From Microstegium vimineum (lineage: Eukaryota; Streptophyta; Magnoliopsida; Poales; Poaceae), in contig CM039122.1 of the NCBI GenBank assembly GCA_022036555.1, positions 53,580,693 to 53,644,692 of the forward strand: a DNA stretch of 64,000 bases. Direction: 5' to 3'. The translations under genes and the position numbers were made by a program. Positions 47,160 to 57,985 of the stretch are shown piece after piece; position 1 is the first letter of the stretch, and every line of letters starts with the position of its first letter. The notes beneath the pieces are model-generated. The model searched no databases, was not told the origin of the DNA, and saw only the letters and a program-made list of their open reading frames with translations.

Positions 47160-50100
47160 TCAGAGGAAGAAGGGAAAGCCCTTTTGTGATTGCGGTTTGG
47201 TGCAGTCTGAATTTGCCCATCCAATCTGCCTCCGTTGATTGTCATACACAACTAACTTGCCGCGCAGAGAAACATCTACAGAAAACAGAAAGGTATTGGT
47301 TGAAGTTTTTGGCAATATCAACTGTTTTTGCTATATTGCAGGGTTTATTCAATGGGTGACAATAAAATCCAAGTGTGAAAATGAAGGAGGATTCAAGGAA
47401 GGTCATTTATACCTCCCACTATGATAGTTGACCCATGATTAATATCCGTTCCATTGAGAAGCCCAAGACAGACATTTCCTTTATCCTGGAAAAAGGTCCG
47501 CCAAGAAAAAGAACAAATACATAAATGTCAGCACAGACTCAAGTTAGAAATGTTGACATATATGATGGAAGAATTAACAGTAATCTAGGATGCGAATGCC
47601 AAGAAACTCACACTAATAATCAAGTAATCCTCAGGAGAAATAGTGAACGTTTTAGACATGAAAAGCCATTTCTTCCCAAAGTGAAGGTTCAAGGGCTTGA
47701 AGAACTGCTTGACATCTTCCAGATTTCTGGTGAAGAAAGTAATGTTAAGGACAGGTAGTCTATCTAGTGGCAATGTGGCATATAGTTGTCTGATGAACTC
47801 CCTCTCTAAAGAGACAATACTAATAGTTCCATTATTATTTTACCTCACAGGGAAATCAGCTTTCCAGCATAAAGGTAATGTCCGATCTGAGCTGTCTTGG
47901 ACAAAGCCCGGAGACGCATGTTTGATCTGTGAACAAAAGAAAGTTAGTAAGATGATTCTGAATAGTCATCCCTATGAACAAACGCTGGCAATACTCACTG
48001 CTGCAACAAGGTTTTCATATATTTCATTTGGGAGGTACGTATAGGAGCTTCCACTGTCAAAAATTACTTGAACAGCATTTCCTGCCTGCTCACGCATCCG
48101 GAGTTGCTGATCCCCATATTTTACATGGTGGGCTTCTGTGTGATACAAGTTACTGGGAATTTGGAGAAAAGAGAAAAGGTCATGACTAATGAAAGAAAAT
48201 GGGATAGACTTTTTTATGATCTTTTAGGATAGTTGCGATAAAAGACAAGGCAGTTCAGCTAAAAATATATGATCCAAAAGGGAGATGACAATACATGCAA
48301 TTACATTTTCAAAGAAACATGATAAGACTTACTCTGGACCACTTCGGATAGCAGTCCATGTTATTCCCCATCTAGGTACATAATCATCTCCCAGAAACAT
48401 ATATCCTCCACCACCTTGCTCTCTAGTGATACAATGGCCGAAAATGTTCGAAATAATCCCGTGACTAGCCAGCTGACTGGGAAGGCTTATCGCCGCACTG
48501 CTAAGTCCAAGGATCCCATCGGTCTTTGCTGGTGAGGACAAAAGCTGGCCTTGCTGATCATATGCACACCTAGACCATAGACAGCAAAGGTTAAATGATC
48601 TGACATCATACTTTTCTAATACATCATCATACATATAAACGAGATCTGCTTTTGAAAGGTTTGGACATACCCGAAGATAAAATCTAGTTTTTCCCTTCCA
48701 CCATTGGTTGCGATCATATGCATATCATCTCTTGCAAGGACACCCATAGAGGAGCTTTGGTCTGCGTATTCAATTTCATAGTCACACTGCTTGCAGGTTT
48801 CACAGTAGTTCTGGTTGCCTTGCAATTCTTGGCATAACGAATGTCTAGGAGGGACAATCTTTTCTTGTGTTGGTTTATATAAAGGATGTGGTCCCTGAAA
48901 TTATGTCACACATGTTCATCAGAGAGCAGTATAATGAATGAGTAACAATGGAACTAATAGCAAATGAGTAAAACTAAGATGGCCATATTGTTTCTTATTA
49001 ACGAGGTACCCAAAATAGTGAATGGAAATCCTAGAGTAGCTTAGGAAAAACCTAAAAAGTTGACATTACAAGTAGAATGGAAATTGCTGGTATTTGATTG
49101 CATACCTTTGCGCAGTTTGTACATGGTGCATCACACTGGATCCACGTCAAGTCGCTTCCAGTATCAACATCAAGAAAGTATGGTCTAGGAGGGTTCCCAA
49201 CAAAGATGATTGTATAATACTGGCTGCAGTTTTAATAAGATGGAATTAGCTTCAATGGAACAAGAATGAAATATCACATATATCACCCCTTACATTGTCC
49301 ACAGGCACATAAAAATGAATAAAAGTGGATAAGATATGAATATCGAATAATACTGGATATTCTGACCTCAATACGCAAAAGGCCTGCTTTTTATGAATAC
49401 TCAAAAAGTCACAAAAGTCATAAACACGCATACAGCAAAACTAAGTCCAAGGCCGATTAAATGGATTGTATAGAAAATTAGAAATACAAACCAGTACAAC
49501 AAAAACTTAGACAAACCTAGGCCTATCAGAAGAAACAAAAAGATTTGTAATTCCATGACAATCGCCATACTTCAAAAACTGCATTGGGCCATATTATCAC
49601 TAAACAAATAAATATAGCAACATGTCTACCCAATTTTTGGTCACATGTCATTCAATGGGGATCCGGAAAATTCCCCCAAATCTGATCCACCGAAGCCACC
49701 GTCCTTTGTCGAGACCTAAAGAACCAAAGTTTCTATCGACTGGAATCATAAATGAGCCAGCTATTAGAGTTGAAATCAGAAGGAATGCCTGCGCGATTGT
49801 TTGCGTACCCATCGGGGAAGACATTGCCCTTGATTGGGAGCATGGTCGTGGAATTGTTCCCCGCCGCGGCCGCCTTCGCGACCTCCATCTTGTTCCTCGC
49901 CTTCCTTCCGCCGCCGTCGTCGATCCTCCTGGCGGCGAGCTTGACGTCCCCGAACTCCCGCAGGGCGCGGCCCTGACGCGTCTTGGGGTAGAGCGTCAGC
50001 AGGAACGACCTGGTCTCGTTCCTATTCTTCTGCGTCTCCTCCTGCTCCATCCCCAGTAACTGCACGGCCACGTCCGAGTAGAAGCAGTAGTAGGCGGCGA

Positions 50101-50545
50101 TCGCGAGCGCGCCCAGCACGAGCGCCGCCGCCGCCACCCGCCGCGTCGAGAGCACCCGCCTCGGCCGCCGCCTGACCCGCGTCTCCTCCGGGTACCCCAT
50201 CACCGGCTCCGGGGGAGGGGGCGGGGGGTCGTCGGTGTAGGTGAAGGCGGTGATGGTCTTGCCCTTGAAGGGCTGGTCCGCGGGAGGGAGCGTGATGACC
50301 AGCACCCCGTGGACCTGCGGCTGCTGCTCCCCGCCGGGGGATGCGGGGGCGGCGCCATCTCCGATGAGATCGCGGCGCCCATCTCCGGGAGGCGTGGCCG
50401 GGGTCAGAGGATGCGCTGGGGGCGAGCCATCGGAGGAGACGAGTGAAGAGGAGGGCGGAAACGGGGCAAAGGGGACGGAGAGCCGGAGAGGGTACTGCCC
50501 GGGTTGGTGGTGGTTTTGGAGCTCGGAGAGCGGTGATTGGCCCAT
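47160..50545 (-). CDS. APCB1-like membrane-anchored aspartyl protease (A1 family)
   Basis: Pepsin-type aspartic protease with an N-terminal membrane anchor. Nine exons on the minus strand: 49809-50545, 49106-49223, 48671-48894, 48333-48569, 48000-48153, 47844-47926, 47612-47726, 47413-47485, 47160-47275; phases agree, 618 aa if the ATG at 50545 is used. A single helix follows basic residues (RRVAAAALVLGALAIAAYY, about residues 135-155). The catalytic motifs are DVDTGSDLTW (Asp266) and IFDSGSSYTY (Asp471). Cys-rich CDAPCTNC and CETCKQCDYEIEYAD, and a late LRGKLVVYDNQRRQIGW, match Arabidopsis At1g49050 (APCB1, reported to cleave the co-chaperone BAG6) as I recall it. The start is uncertain: another good-context ATG at 50430 (MARPQRIL) is out of frame and soon stops. 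The family assignment is secure, orthology is inferred. Confidence 0.9.
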
Positions 50546-52084
50546 TGACTTTGACGTAGTCCCGACGCAGGGGTAGAACCGGGAGTTTCGGCGGGGTTTT
50601 TTTTTTTTTTTTTTGGTTTCTTCTTACGCTGTCGCAAGTGAATAGCGTTAGCCAGTAGCCACACGGATAGGCTTACCTTTGGCGGAAATTCCATGGAGCA
50701 GTGATAGTATAATCCGAATTGGGTAATTGTGTGGTAGCTTCGTGTAGCGTAAGGCCGTGCAGTCATTCAAAGAAGCGAAGGTCATTGGGGTTGAGGGACA
50801 GGATTTTCCAGCGCTACGCATTAAGTGGTATGCGGCGTTCTCATCGACAGCGAGATGTCTGTGGTGATTTCGTCAACTTCAAAATTTGCCGGCTCAGTCT
50901 TTCGAAGGCGCTCATAGGAGTAGGGTTTACGTGCGTGTGTTCGTAGGGGCGAGTGTGCGTACGTGTTGAGTGTTTGCGTTGTACTGTGTACTCTAAAAAA
51001 AAAGATCTGAGGTGTATCGACACGCGTGGACTACTAAACCTGATAGCATCTTCAGAACCATCAGTAAACAACATATACACTTTCAATACCAAAATAAATC
51101 AATTCATAAAAATAGTTTTGTAGTGCTTCCGAATGTAGTTTTGTTATTTTTAGTTCATTTTTTTGGTAAATAGTTTATAAGGTTTTAAAGTCACATTAGA
51201 TATCTTTAATCTTTTATTTAAAAAAACAATAGAGATTGATCAGGGTACAAAATCTAAATAAAATATTTAGAGATACCATTTTAAATTTTCAAAAATAGGT
51301 TTAACTATAGGAAAATAGGAAAATCTACAAAAAAAAACTAGAAAAATTCTAAAGCATTCCAATTTAAAACTATGCATGATGCATGATAATGAGATTAAAC
51401 CATCTCAAGTGCGACATATATTAGTGTTTAATGAAATTGTATTATTTGCATATTGTGTTTTCACCGCGAAAAATTTGAAAACACATTTACATATCGATTA
51501 AAACATTTTTATAATTTTATAGCTTTTTTGTATATTTTCATTTTCCTATAGATAAATCTATTTTTTCAAGCATCTAGGAATATTTTTATGAACTCTAAAT
51601 AATTTATTTATATTTGTTTTTGTATCCTAATGTATCCCTAGGACATTTTTATAATTTTAGAAAGCCCAGAGACATTTTTGTGATTTAAAAACGTTATAAA
51701 TATTTATTTATTTTAAATAAAAAACAAAAACCACTCTATTATAGGACAATAGAGTTTAAGGATAATATTTCTGATTTTAAAGTTCGAAGAGAAACAAAAT
51801 TACTACAGATAATTTTTTTTAGAATGGACTTTATCTAGCAGTATAAGCAGCTGAGACATATCTGATTTGACCAGCCAACTGGGCCGATATTTCTTGAGGC
51901 CCACATAACTACGACACCAGCCAAGCACCGCAGGATATTTCTCCCACGGCCCTTCTCCACCTAGCTGCTAACCGGCTGCCGGCGGTGAGCCACTCCCGCG
52001 AGTAGAGCGAGCTCGCATCTGCCTCGTCTAGTCGTTTCCACTTCCCACCCGCTGGTCCGCACCACACACGCCGTCGCGCCAGCC
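50546..52084. other. Divergent intergenic region between the APCB1-like gene and ORRM1
   Basis: 1.54 kb. A T-run lies at 50597-50614. The part 51080-51830 is AT-rich with many TTTTATAATTTT-type words and no clear element ends; it may be an old decayed insertion. GGCCCA-type motifs at about 51880-51955 (GGGCC, GGCCCAC, CGGCCC) suit an ORRM1 promoter. Confidence 0.45.
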
Positions 52085-55000
52085 ATGGACGCCGTGCTAC
52101 CTTCCCTCCTCATCGGCGGCGGACTCTCCGTGTCCGTTTCCATTCCCACCGCCACCAAAGCCGGCAGCCAATCCATTTCAGTCCCCCACCTCTCGACCTC
52201 CGTCCTCCGTTCAACCGCACGCCATAGGGGCCGGCGCCGTTTGCCCCTCCTCGCCTCATCTTCGCAGTCGCCTCCCACGCCACTTTCCGCCGCTTCGACT
52301 GAGAGCCACTCGCGTTCCTCCAGGTGGGTAGTTGTGATGGATACGCCCCCCGCCGCCGCGGGAGGCAGTGGGGTGTCCCGCGCAGAGGCCGTGGATTACT
52401 ACGTAGCCACACTGGCCCAGGTCGTGGGAAGGTGAGTAGTTTGGCATTCTGTAGCAAACGAGAACAATTAGTTTTTTCTTTTCCAACGTTTTTTATGCTG
52501 AAAATATCGTTTGTAATCACGGCAGTGAGAAAGAGGCGCAGATGCGCATATATCAGGCTTCGTGGGATGGGACCTACGAGTTCCGCTGCGAGATCGACGA
52601 GGATGCATCCAAGGAGCTTGCAAGTATGACCTCCAATCCCTCAGTGAAGTGCGGTGTGAAAAAACTGTATAATTTTGTGAGAATGCGTCACGTTATCCAT
52701 TTGAGTTCACACTAGGGAGGGTTTGAGCCTACATGTATAATCTGTTTTGACACCTAGTGCGCCGCTAAGACGTGTTGTATTGAAACTTATCCTTTTGCGT
52801 GATAGATAATTTTTTTTTTTGTGTAAACTGGGGACAGTTATACAAGTTTTTTGATAGCTGCAGACAGCTGTCTTTCTTATCATTCTAGTTTGCAATTGTT
52901 CTCCTTATTCAGACTAAGACATACCATTCGGAAATAGTTTTAGCATGCCAAGGTATAATTAAATTGCTTTGTTGGTATAGAATTGCACCAACCGTTGGAT
53001 AGATTTAGATGATGCATTTGAAAATTAGAACCTCTGATTCACAAAGGGTTTGATTGGTTGGCTGCATAACCCCTTCTCCAGGCTCCCATAATGCAAGATA
53101 TACTTGATTGGTTACTTGTACAAAACTTTATACAGCATAGCACTATCCTCAAAGCAAGGTTAATTTGCATCCACTATTCCCTCAAATTCGAGTGTATCCA
53201 CTGTGCAACGCAAGCATTGCATCCGCACTGCAGGTTCCTTGCGCCCGCTCTGCAATCCTGCGCCCACCTTTGCACATCTCCCGCACTCGCTCGTTCCCAA
53301 CCCCTCCCCTCCCCGTTGTCTTTCCACGTGCGAGGACGCTCGCGGGCGGATCCCCATCACCGCCGCCACGCTACCAGTGTCGTTGTTGGAGTCACTGAAG
53401 TTGAAGAGCACCACGTCGTTCTCCATGGCAGGCTGGGCCATGGCTGGGGCTGAGCAAATGATGCTGCCTCCGCTGAAACTGGTGGTGGTCGCCAGGACGG
53501 CTGGGCCGGGCATATCGCGCAGCGTGGCCAGAACCGCCGTCGTGGCCACTGCACCCGGGCAACGGCGGCTTCGTTCTCCCCCTCGCGGTGGCGCATGGCA
53601 GCATGGGCCCAGCGCGGTCGTGGTGGCGCGCGGGTACCAGCATGGCTGTCGCAGAGTGTCGCACAGGTCCAACCATGGCAGTAGTACTCGTCACAGCTCC
53701 ATCTTGTTGCTGCTTGCTCTCTCTCTCTCTCTCTACGGTGGTTGGTGGTAGGAGATTGAGAATTGAAGAGGAGATACCGATGAATGACTGATTTTACTAA
53801 TGAGCGTGTGCGATGTGTGTGAACCTGAATGACTGATTTCAATCATGAATGAGCAGCGAGTCCTGCTAGCTCCTGCACTCAAAGTGTTCGATGAATTGTC
53901 AATGCCTATTTTAGATGTACAGTGCAACCAAACATAAATTATTAGATGCAGCATATTACTATACATACAACCAAACAAAGACACAAGCAATACAACAAAG
54001 TAATTTAACCCAACCAAACAAGAGCAAATTGCATTGGTTTATACAGGCGTAACCTATGCTGCATAAACCTTAATGCAATGCAAGTCTTGTGCGAGTAACC
54101 AATCAGCTGTCTTTCTTATCATTCTAGTTTGCAATTGTTCTCCTTATTCAGACTAAGACATACCATTCTGAAATAGTTTTAGCATGCCAAGGTATAATTA
54201 AATTGCTTTGTTGGTATAGAATTGCACCAACCGTTGGATAGATTTAGATGATGCATTTGAAAATTAGAACCTCTGATTCACAAAGTGAAAAACATTTGGG
54301 GAGGTACATAATGAAACTTATACATATTTGCTTCTTTCGCTTTTCTTCATTTACAGAGATGCCTAGAGTGCTATCTGTTCAACCAGATATCGGTAGCAAA
54401 TCAGAGAAGGATAATCACAGCGTGAGTCTCTTGACAGCTAACCTTGTAAGCATTAGTGATGGTGCTTCTACATCTTCAACTGGGAAAAGTGAGTTTTGGC
54501 TTGTCCGAATGGAGAAGCCCGGAGTTGAAGTTGTGACAAAGGCCCAAATGGTGGATCACTATACCCAAATCCTTATGAAAGTGTTGGGGAAGTATGTAAT
54601 CTCATCATCAACCTAGCTACCGCTTTACTAGTATCTGTCTGTTCTGCATGATAAAAATATTGTCCTCAATTTTTCAGCGAACAGGATGCCCAGGTTAGTA
54701 TATATCATATTTCATGGGAGAGGGATTATGGTTTCTGCTGTCATATTGATGAAGAGTGCGCAAAAGAGTTAGCTGGTGAGGAACTTAGGCTTTCATATCC
54801 CTTTGTATAGAGTTCTGACAAATCCCTGTCTTTGAATACACTAAGCCATTGACAAAGTAACTTTGCATACCAGATATTCCTGGAGTGTTATCTGTTCAAC
54901 CCGATATGAACTTTGGATCAGACAACAAAGATTACAAAGGTTTGTTCTCATTTCTTCTGCTTCTGATAAATATCCATTCATTTCTTAACGACAGCATCTC

Positions 55001-56223
55001 AAGTCTCATTCCCACCATTTATGTGCATCATTGGCAGCCAAAATTCCTTCCCTCCTGTTCAAGACCTTTTATGGTGCATTTCAATGCAGGAAATCCCAAT
55101 GCTGATATACAAATCTTGTGCCTGGGTTTGGCCTTGTGTTTCATTCTAACAAGATATCTAGAGTTAATGTTTTGAAAATTTGGATTAGTCAACCATAAGC
55201 AATTCCAATGAACTAAGTTGAAAACCGGACAGTTTCTAGAAGACTAGAATAAGCAAGGTTCTGATTTTTTTAACCCCAAAGGCCAAAACTAAAATCCTAC
55301 ACAGCATTGTATTCTTTTGCTGGTCCTTTGTGAGGTTCATTTCTATGGCCTGATCAATAAGATGATGCCATCCATATACCAATTTTGTTATTAATCCTTG
55401 GAGGACTTAATTTGGTACATTTGATTCTCTTACACTTTATACTCTGATTGAACTTGTACTAAGCATGCCTGGAGTGCATCCGACGACTTGAATGTCCATG
55501 CTTGTAAGAGAGCTTGTATAAATCACCCAGATAGTAAATGCTTTTGATTGTTTCAGGTGATGGTGGCTTGAAATCATCTGGAGAGACTGGAGCGGCCAAT
55601 ATCAAAACTAAAAGGCTCTTTGTTACTGGTGAAGCACAACATATACTTTTTGTGCATTTCAGCTCATTTGTTTATTCATGTATCATTAGCATTTCTTCAT
55701 TCGGATCTATTTCTATCTTGTTTGTCCCTAACCTTTGTGTACAATGTATGGCAGGGCTTTCATTTTATACATCTGAGAAAACTTTGCGGGCAGCGTTTGA
55801 GCCTTTCGGTGAGCTCGTTGAAGGTTTGTGATAAGGCAGCAAAAATGTTTGTACCCATTCATTTATCTTTTGCGTCTGACTTTCTGATTCATTGAACTGC
55901 TTTGTTACATACAGTGAAGATAATTATGGACAGGATATCAAAAAGATCAAAAGGCTATGCCTTCATAGAATACACTACTGAGGAAGCTGGAGGTGCTGCT
56001 CTAAAAGCAATGAATGGACAGGTAGGTGATTAGAATTCCTAACACGACTAACATTGTTACAGTTGTAGGATGTTTACAAACCTCTTGAAACTCACGGTTA
56101 TACTTTTATCTGCAGATAATAAACGGCTGGATGATAGTTGTTGATGTTGCTAAAACTAGATCAAGAGACCCTCTATCTGGTGGACCTAATCAAGCATTTC
56201 GACCACACTATCAGACTAGATGA
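52085..56223 (+). CDS. ORRM1: ORRM1: organelle RRM protein with two MORF/RIP-like domains
   Basis: Plastid RNA-editing factor in Arabidopsis and maize, acting with PPR site-recognition proteins. Nine exons: 52085-52431, 52526-52623, 54357-54591, 54678-54775, 54874-54939, 55557-55628, 55755-55823, 55915-56021, 56116-56223; GT-AG, phases agree, 399 aa, no stops. The first ~80 residues are rich in Ser, Arg and Pro, as in a plastid transit peptide. Two partial MORF/RIP units follow: WVVVMDTPPA...MRIYQASWDGTYEFRCEID, and FWLVRMEKPG...VSIYHISWERDYGFCCHID, each followed by a V-L-S-V-Q-P-D motif. A C-terminal RRM (about 300-376) has RNP2 LFVTGL and RNP1 KGYAFIEY. Exon 3 may be shorter if a GTGAGT at 54422 is used, but the read-through is open. 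Intron 2 (1.7 kb) holds a transposon flanked by a 182-bp duplication. Convergent with the PPR gene. Confidence 0.93.
52865..53046 (+). repeat. Left copy of a 182-bp direct repeat in ORRM1 intron 2
   Basis: Begins CAGCTGTCTTTCTTATC and ends TCTGATTCACAAAG. It is identical to 54104-54285 except for one base (C at 52929, T in the other copy). The two copies flank exactly 1057 bp of unrelated sequence. Confidence 0.95.
53047..54103. mobile_element. TIR element with captured GC-rich segment in ORRM1 intron 2
   Basis: The insert lies between the two 182-bp copies. Inverted ends are visible: TGATTGGTTACTTGTACAAA from 53105, and TGATTGGTTACTCGCACAAG read inward from 54105 (overlapping the right repeat by 2 bp), followed on both sides by ACTT and a nearby GCAGCATAG. 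A further ATTGGTTGGCTGCATAACC at about 53053 suggests a second, older end. The middle (about 53220-53740) is strongly GC-rich, unlike the AT-rich flanks, open on the minus strand and without a recognised family, as expected for a captured gene fragment. It ends in a CT microsatellite (about 53718-53736). No transposase. Confidence 0.65.
54104..54285 (+). repeat. Right copy of the 182-bp direct repeat in ORRM1 intron 2
   Basis: Second copy, followed directly by TGAAAAACATTTGGG and then exon 3 of ORRM1, so this right flank belongs to the ancestral intron. Confidence 0.95.
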
Positions 56224-56527
56224 CTATTTAATGTACAGAACTTACAGCTGTAGATTAGAGATAAGCACGAGAGCGAGGAATTGTCGGGGGAATGTCGAGC
56301 TGCCTGGTCTGAATGTAGCTTAGTGCCCTTGTCTTGTGCTAATTGCTACAGACTACTCCCAGCAAAAATATTTAATTGCAGCTAAAGTGTACGATTACTA
56401 ACATATACTTAATTAACTCATTCTCAGATACAACTTTGTTCATGCTCATAAGTTTGAATATATATTTAATATTTATGATGGATTTTTTTTTTGTTAACAA
56501 GTGTTAATCTTCCTCCAAAGAAATTTA
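56224..56527. other. Shared 3' region of ORRM1 and the PPR gene
   Basis: 304 bp between facing stop codons. The two 3' UTRs probably overlap. A T-run lies at about 56484-56493. No other gene. Confidence 0.6.
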
Positions 56528-57985
56528 TTACAATTGTTCAGAAAGATCGAAAGGTTCAGGTTCACACGCAGCTGATGTCAAATTATGTTCCAAATCCTCC
56601 AACATATGATAAATACCCTCGCTTTCCATATGCAGCTTGTCTGCACTGGCAAAGGAATGTACAATTCCATCTACCTCTATCCAGCTGAGCCCAGGTTTCT
56701 TGGTTACTCCATGTTCCTCCATCCTCCTTCGCGTCCTCTTCAAGTCTTCCCATTGTTTCGCTTGTGCATATGTGTTCGATAGCAGCACATACGAGGTGCC
56801 ATGACTTGGTTTTGCGTCTGCCAACTTTGACGCAGTGAGCTCTGCCATCTCGACATTGCCATGGCTACGGCAGGCTGCTAGTAGCGAGCTCCAGATTACA
56901 AAACCAGGATCTTCAGGTAGATTACGGGCAAGATCGAAGGCCTCCTTCAAGAACCCAGCGCGACCAAGGAGATCAACCAAGCAGCCATAGTGCTGGATCA
57001 TTGGCCTGATGCCCATGCTCCTCATTAGGTCGAAGTACTTGAAACCTTCACTGACAAGCCCGCCATGGCTGCAGGCGTTCAAGACGGCTACAAAGGTGAC
57101 ACCATTAGGCTCAATGCCCACCCGCCTCATCTCGACAAACAACCTCAATGCTTTCTCTGGTTGACCATGTGCTGCAAAACCCGCGATCAGAGAGGTCCAA
57201 TGCTCCACATTCTTGGTGGTGACACTCAAGAAGCAACTGTGTGCAGCACCCATGCTCCCGCACCTCGTGTACATGCTGATTAGTGCAACCCCAAGAGCAC
57301 CGTCAAATGAGAACTCACGACGGAGAACATACCCATGTGCACTCTTCCCAATTCCAAGTCGGCCAATGTCCCGAACAGCCGATACAAAGCCAACCATCGT
57401 GGCTTCATCTGGCGCCAAACCATAAGCCACAGTCATCTCGACGAACAAGTCCACTGCCTCCTGCGCCCACCCATTCCTTGCAAAACCAGAGATGATGGTG
57501 TTCCAAGAAACCACATTGCGCTGCGGCATTTCCACAAACACCTCCCACGCAGCGTCCAAGTCGCCATCTCTGACAAGCGCATCAAGCAGCACGTTCCAGG
57601 TGACCACCGTCCGGTCCGGCATTCCATCGAACAACTTCCGCGCGTCGCACATGCGACCGAGCCGTGCGTAGGTTCGAATCAGGGAGGTGGAGACTTGCAC
57701 GTCGGAGACCGTCCGCGAGACACCGGACTTGACTAGGAGCGCGTGGATCTGGTTGGCCTCGGCCATGGCGGCGAGCAGTCGCGCGCAGGCCGCGAGCGCG
57801 GGCATCAGCGCCGGGTTAGCGTGGAGGGCGCGGCCGGCGCGGTGGTGCGCGCGGAAGGCACAGAGCGCGGCGTCGCCCGAGGGCGCGGCGCGGCATCTGG
57901 GAGCGGTGGCGGCCTTGGAGGGTCGGGGACTTGGCGGGAAACTTGAGGTCGAGGGCGAGAGCATCGAGAGCACCAAATTGTTCAT
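56528..57985 (-). CDS. PLS-class pentatricopeptide repeat protein, E-type end, intronless
   Basis: Organelle RNA-binding protein; PLS-class members mostly direct C-to-U editing. A single exon of 485 aa on the minus strand. The ATG at 57985 (MNNLVLSML) is preferred; the frame extends 6 codons further to a GTG only. The N-terminus is rich in Ser, Pro, Arg and Ala, as in an organelle transit peptide. PPR units include LIRTYARLGRMCDARKLFD, PDRTVVTWNVLLDALVRDGD, PQRNVVSWNTIISGFARNG and LISMYTRCGSMGAAHSCF, a series of alternating P, L and S types. Near the end, IQHYGCLVDLLGRAG, VIWSSLLAACRSHGNVEMAE and KKPGLSWIEVDG form the E domain and the start of E+. It stops at DLSEQL without a DYW deaminase domain, so it would need a partner to edit RNA. 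Target unknown. Tail-to-tail with ORRM1. Confidence 0.92.
   Translation of the reverse strand: MNNLVLSMLSPSTSSFPPSPRPSKAATAPRCRAAPSGDAALCAFRAHHRAGRALHANPALMPALAACARLLAAMAEANQIHALLVKSGVSRTVSDVQVSTSLIRTYARLGRMCDARKLFDGMPDRTVVTWNVLLDALVRDGDLDAAWEVFVEMPQRNVVSWNTIISGFARNGWAQEAVDLFVEMTVAYGLAPDEATMVGFVSAVRDIGRLGIGKSAHGYVLRREFSFDGALGVALISMYTRCGSMGAAHSCFLSVTTKNVEHWTSLIAGFAAHGQPEKALRLFVEMRRVGIEPNGVTFVAVLNACSHGGLVSEGFKYFDLMRSMGIRPMIQHYGCLVDLLGRAGFLKEAFDLARNLPEDPGFVIWSSLLAACRSHGNVEMAELTASKLADAKPSHGTSYVLLSNTYAQAKQWEDLKRTRRRMEEHGVTKKPGLSWIEVDGIVHSFASADKLHMESEGIYHMLEDLEHNLTSAACEPEPFDLSEQL

Noticed and set aside
53203..53751. Plus-strand 182-codon frame in the ORRM1 intron as a nested gene
   Set aside because: GC-rich insert with open frames in several phases and no domain; better explained as a captured fragment.
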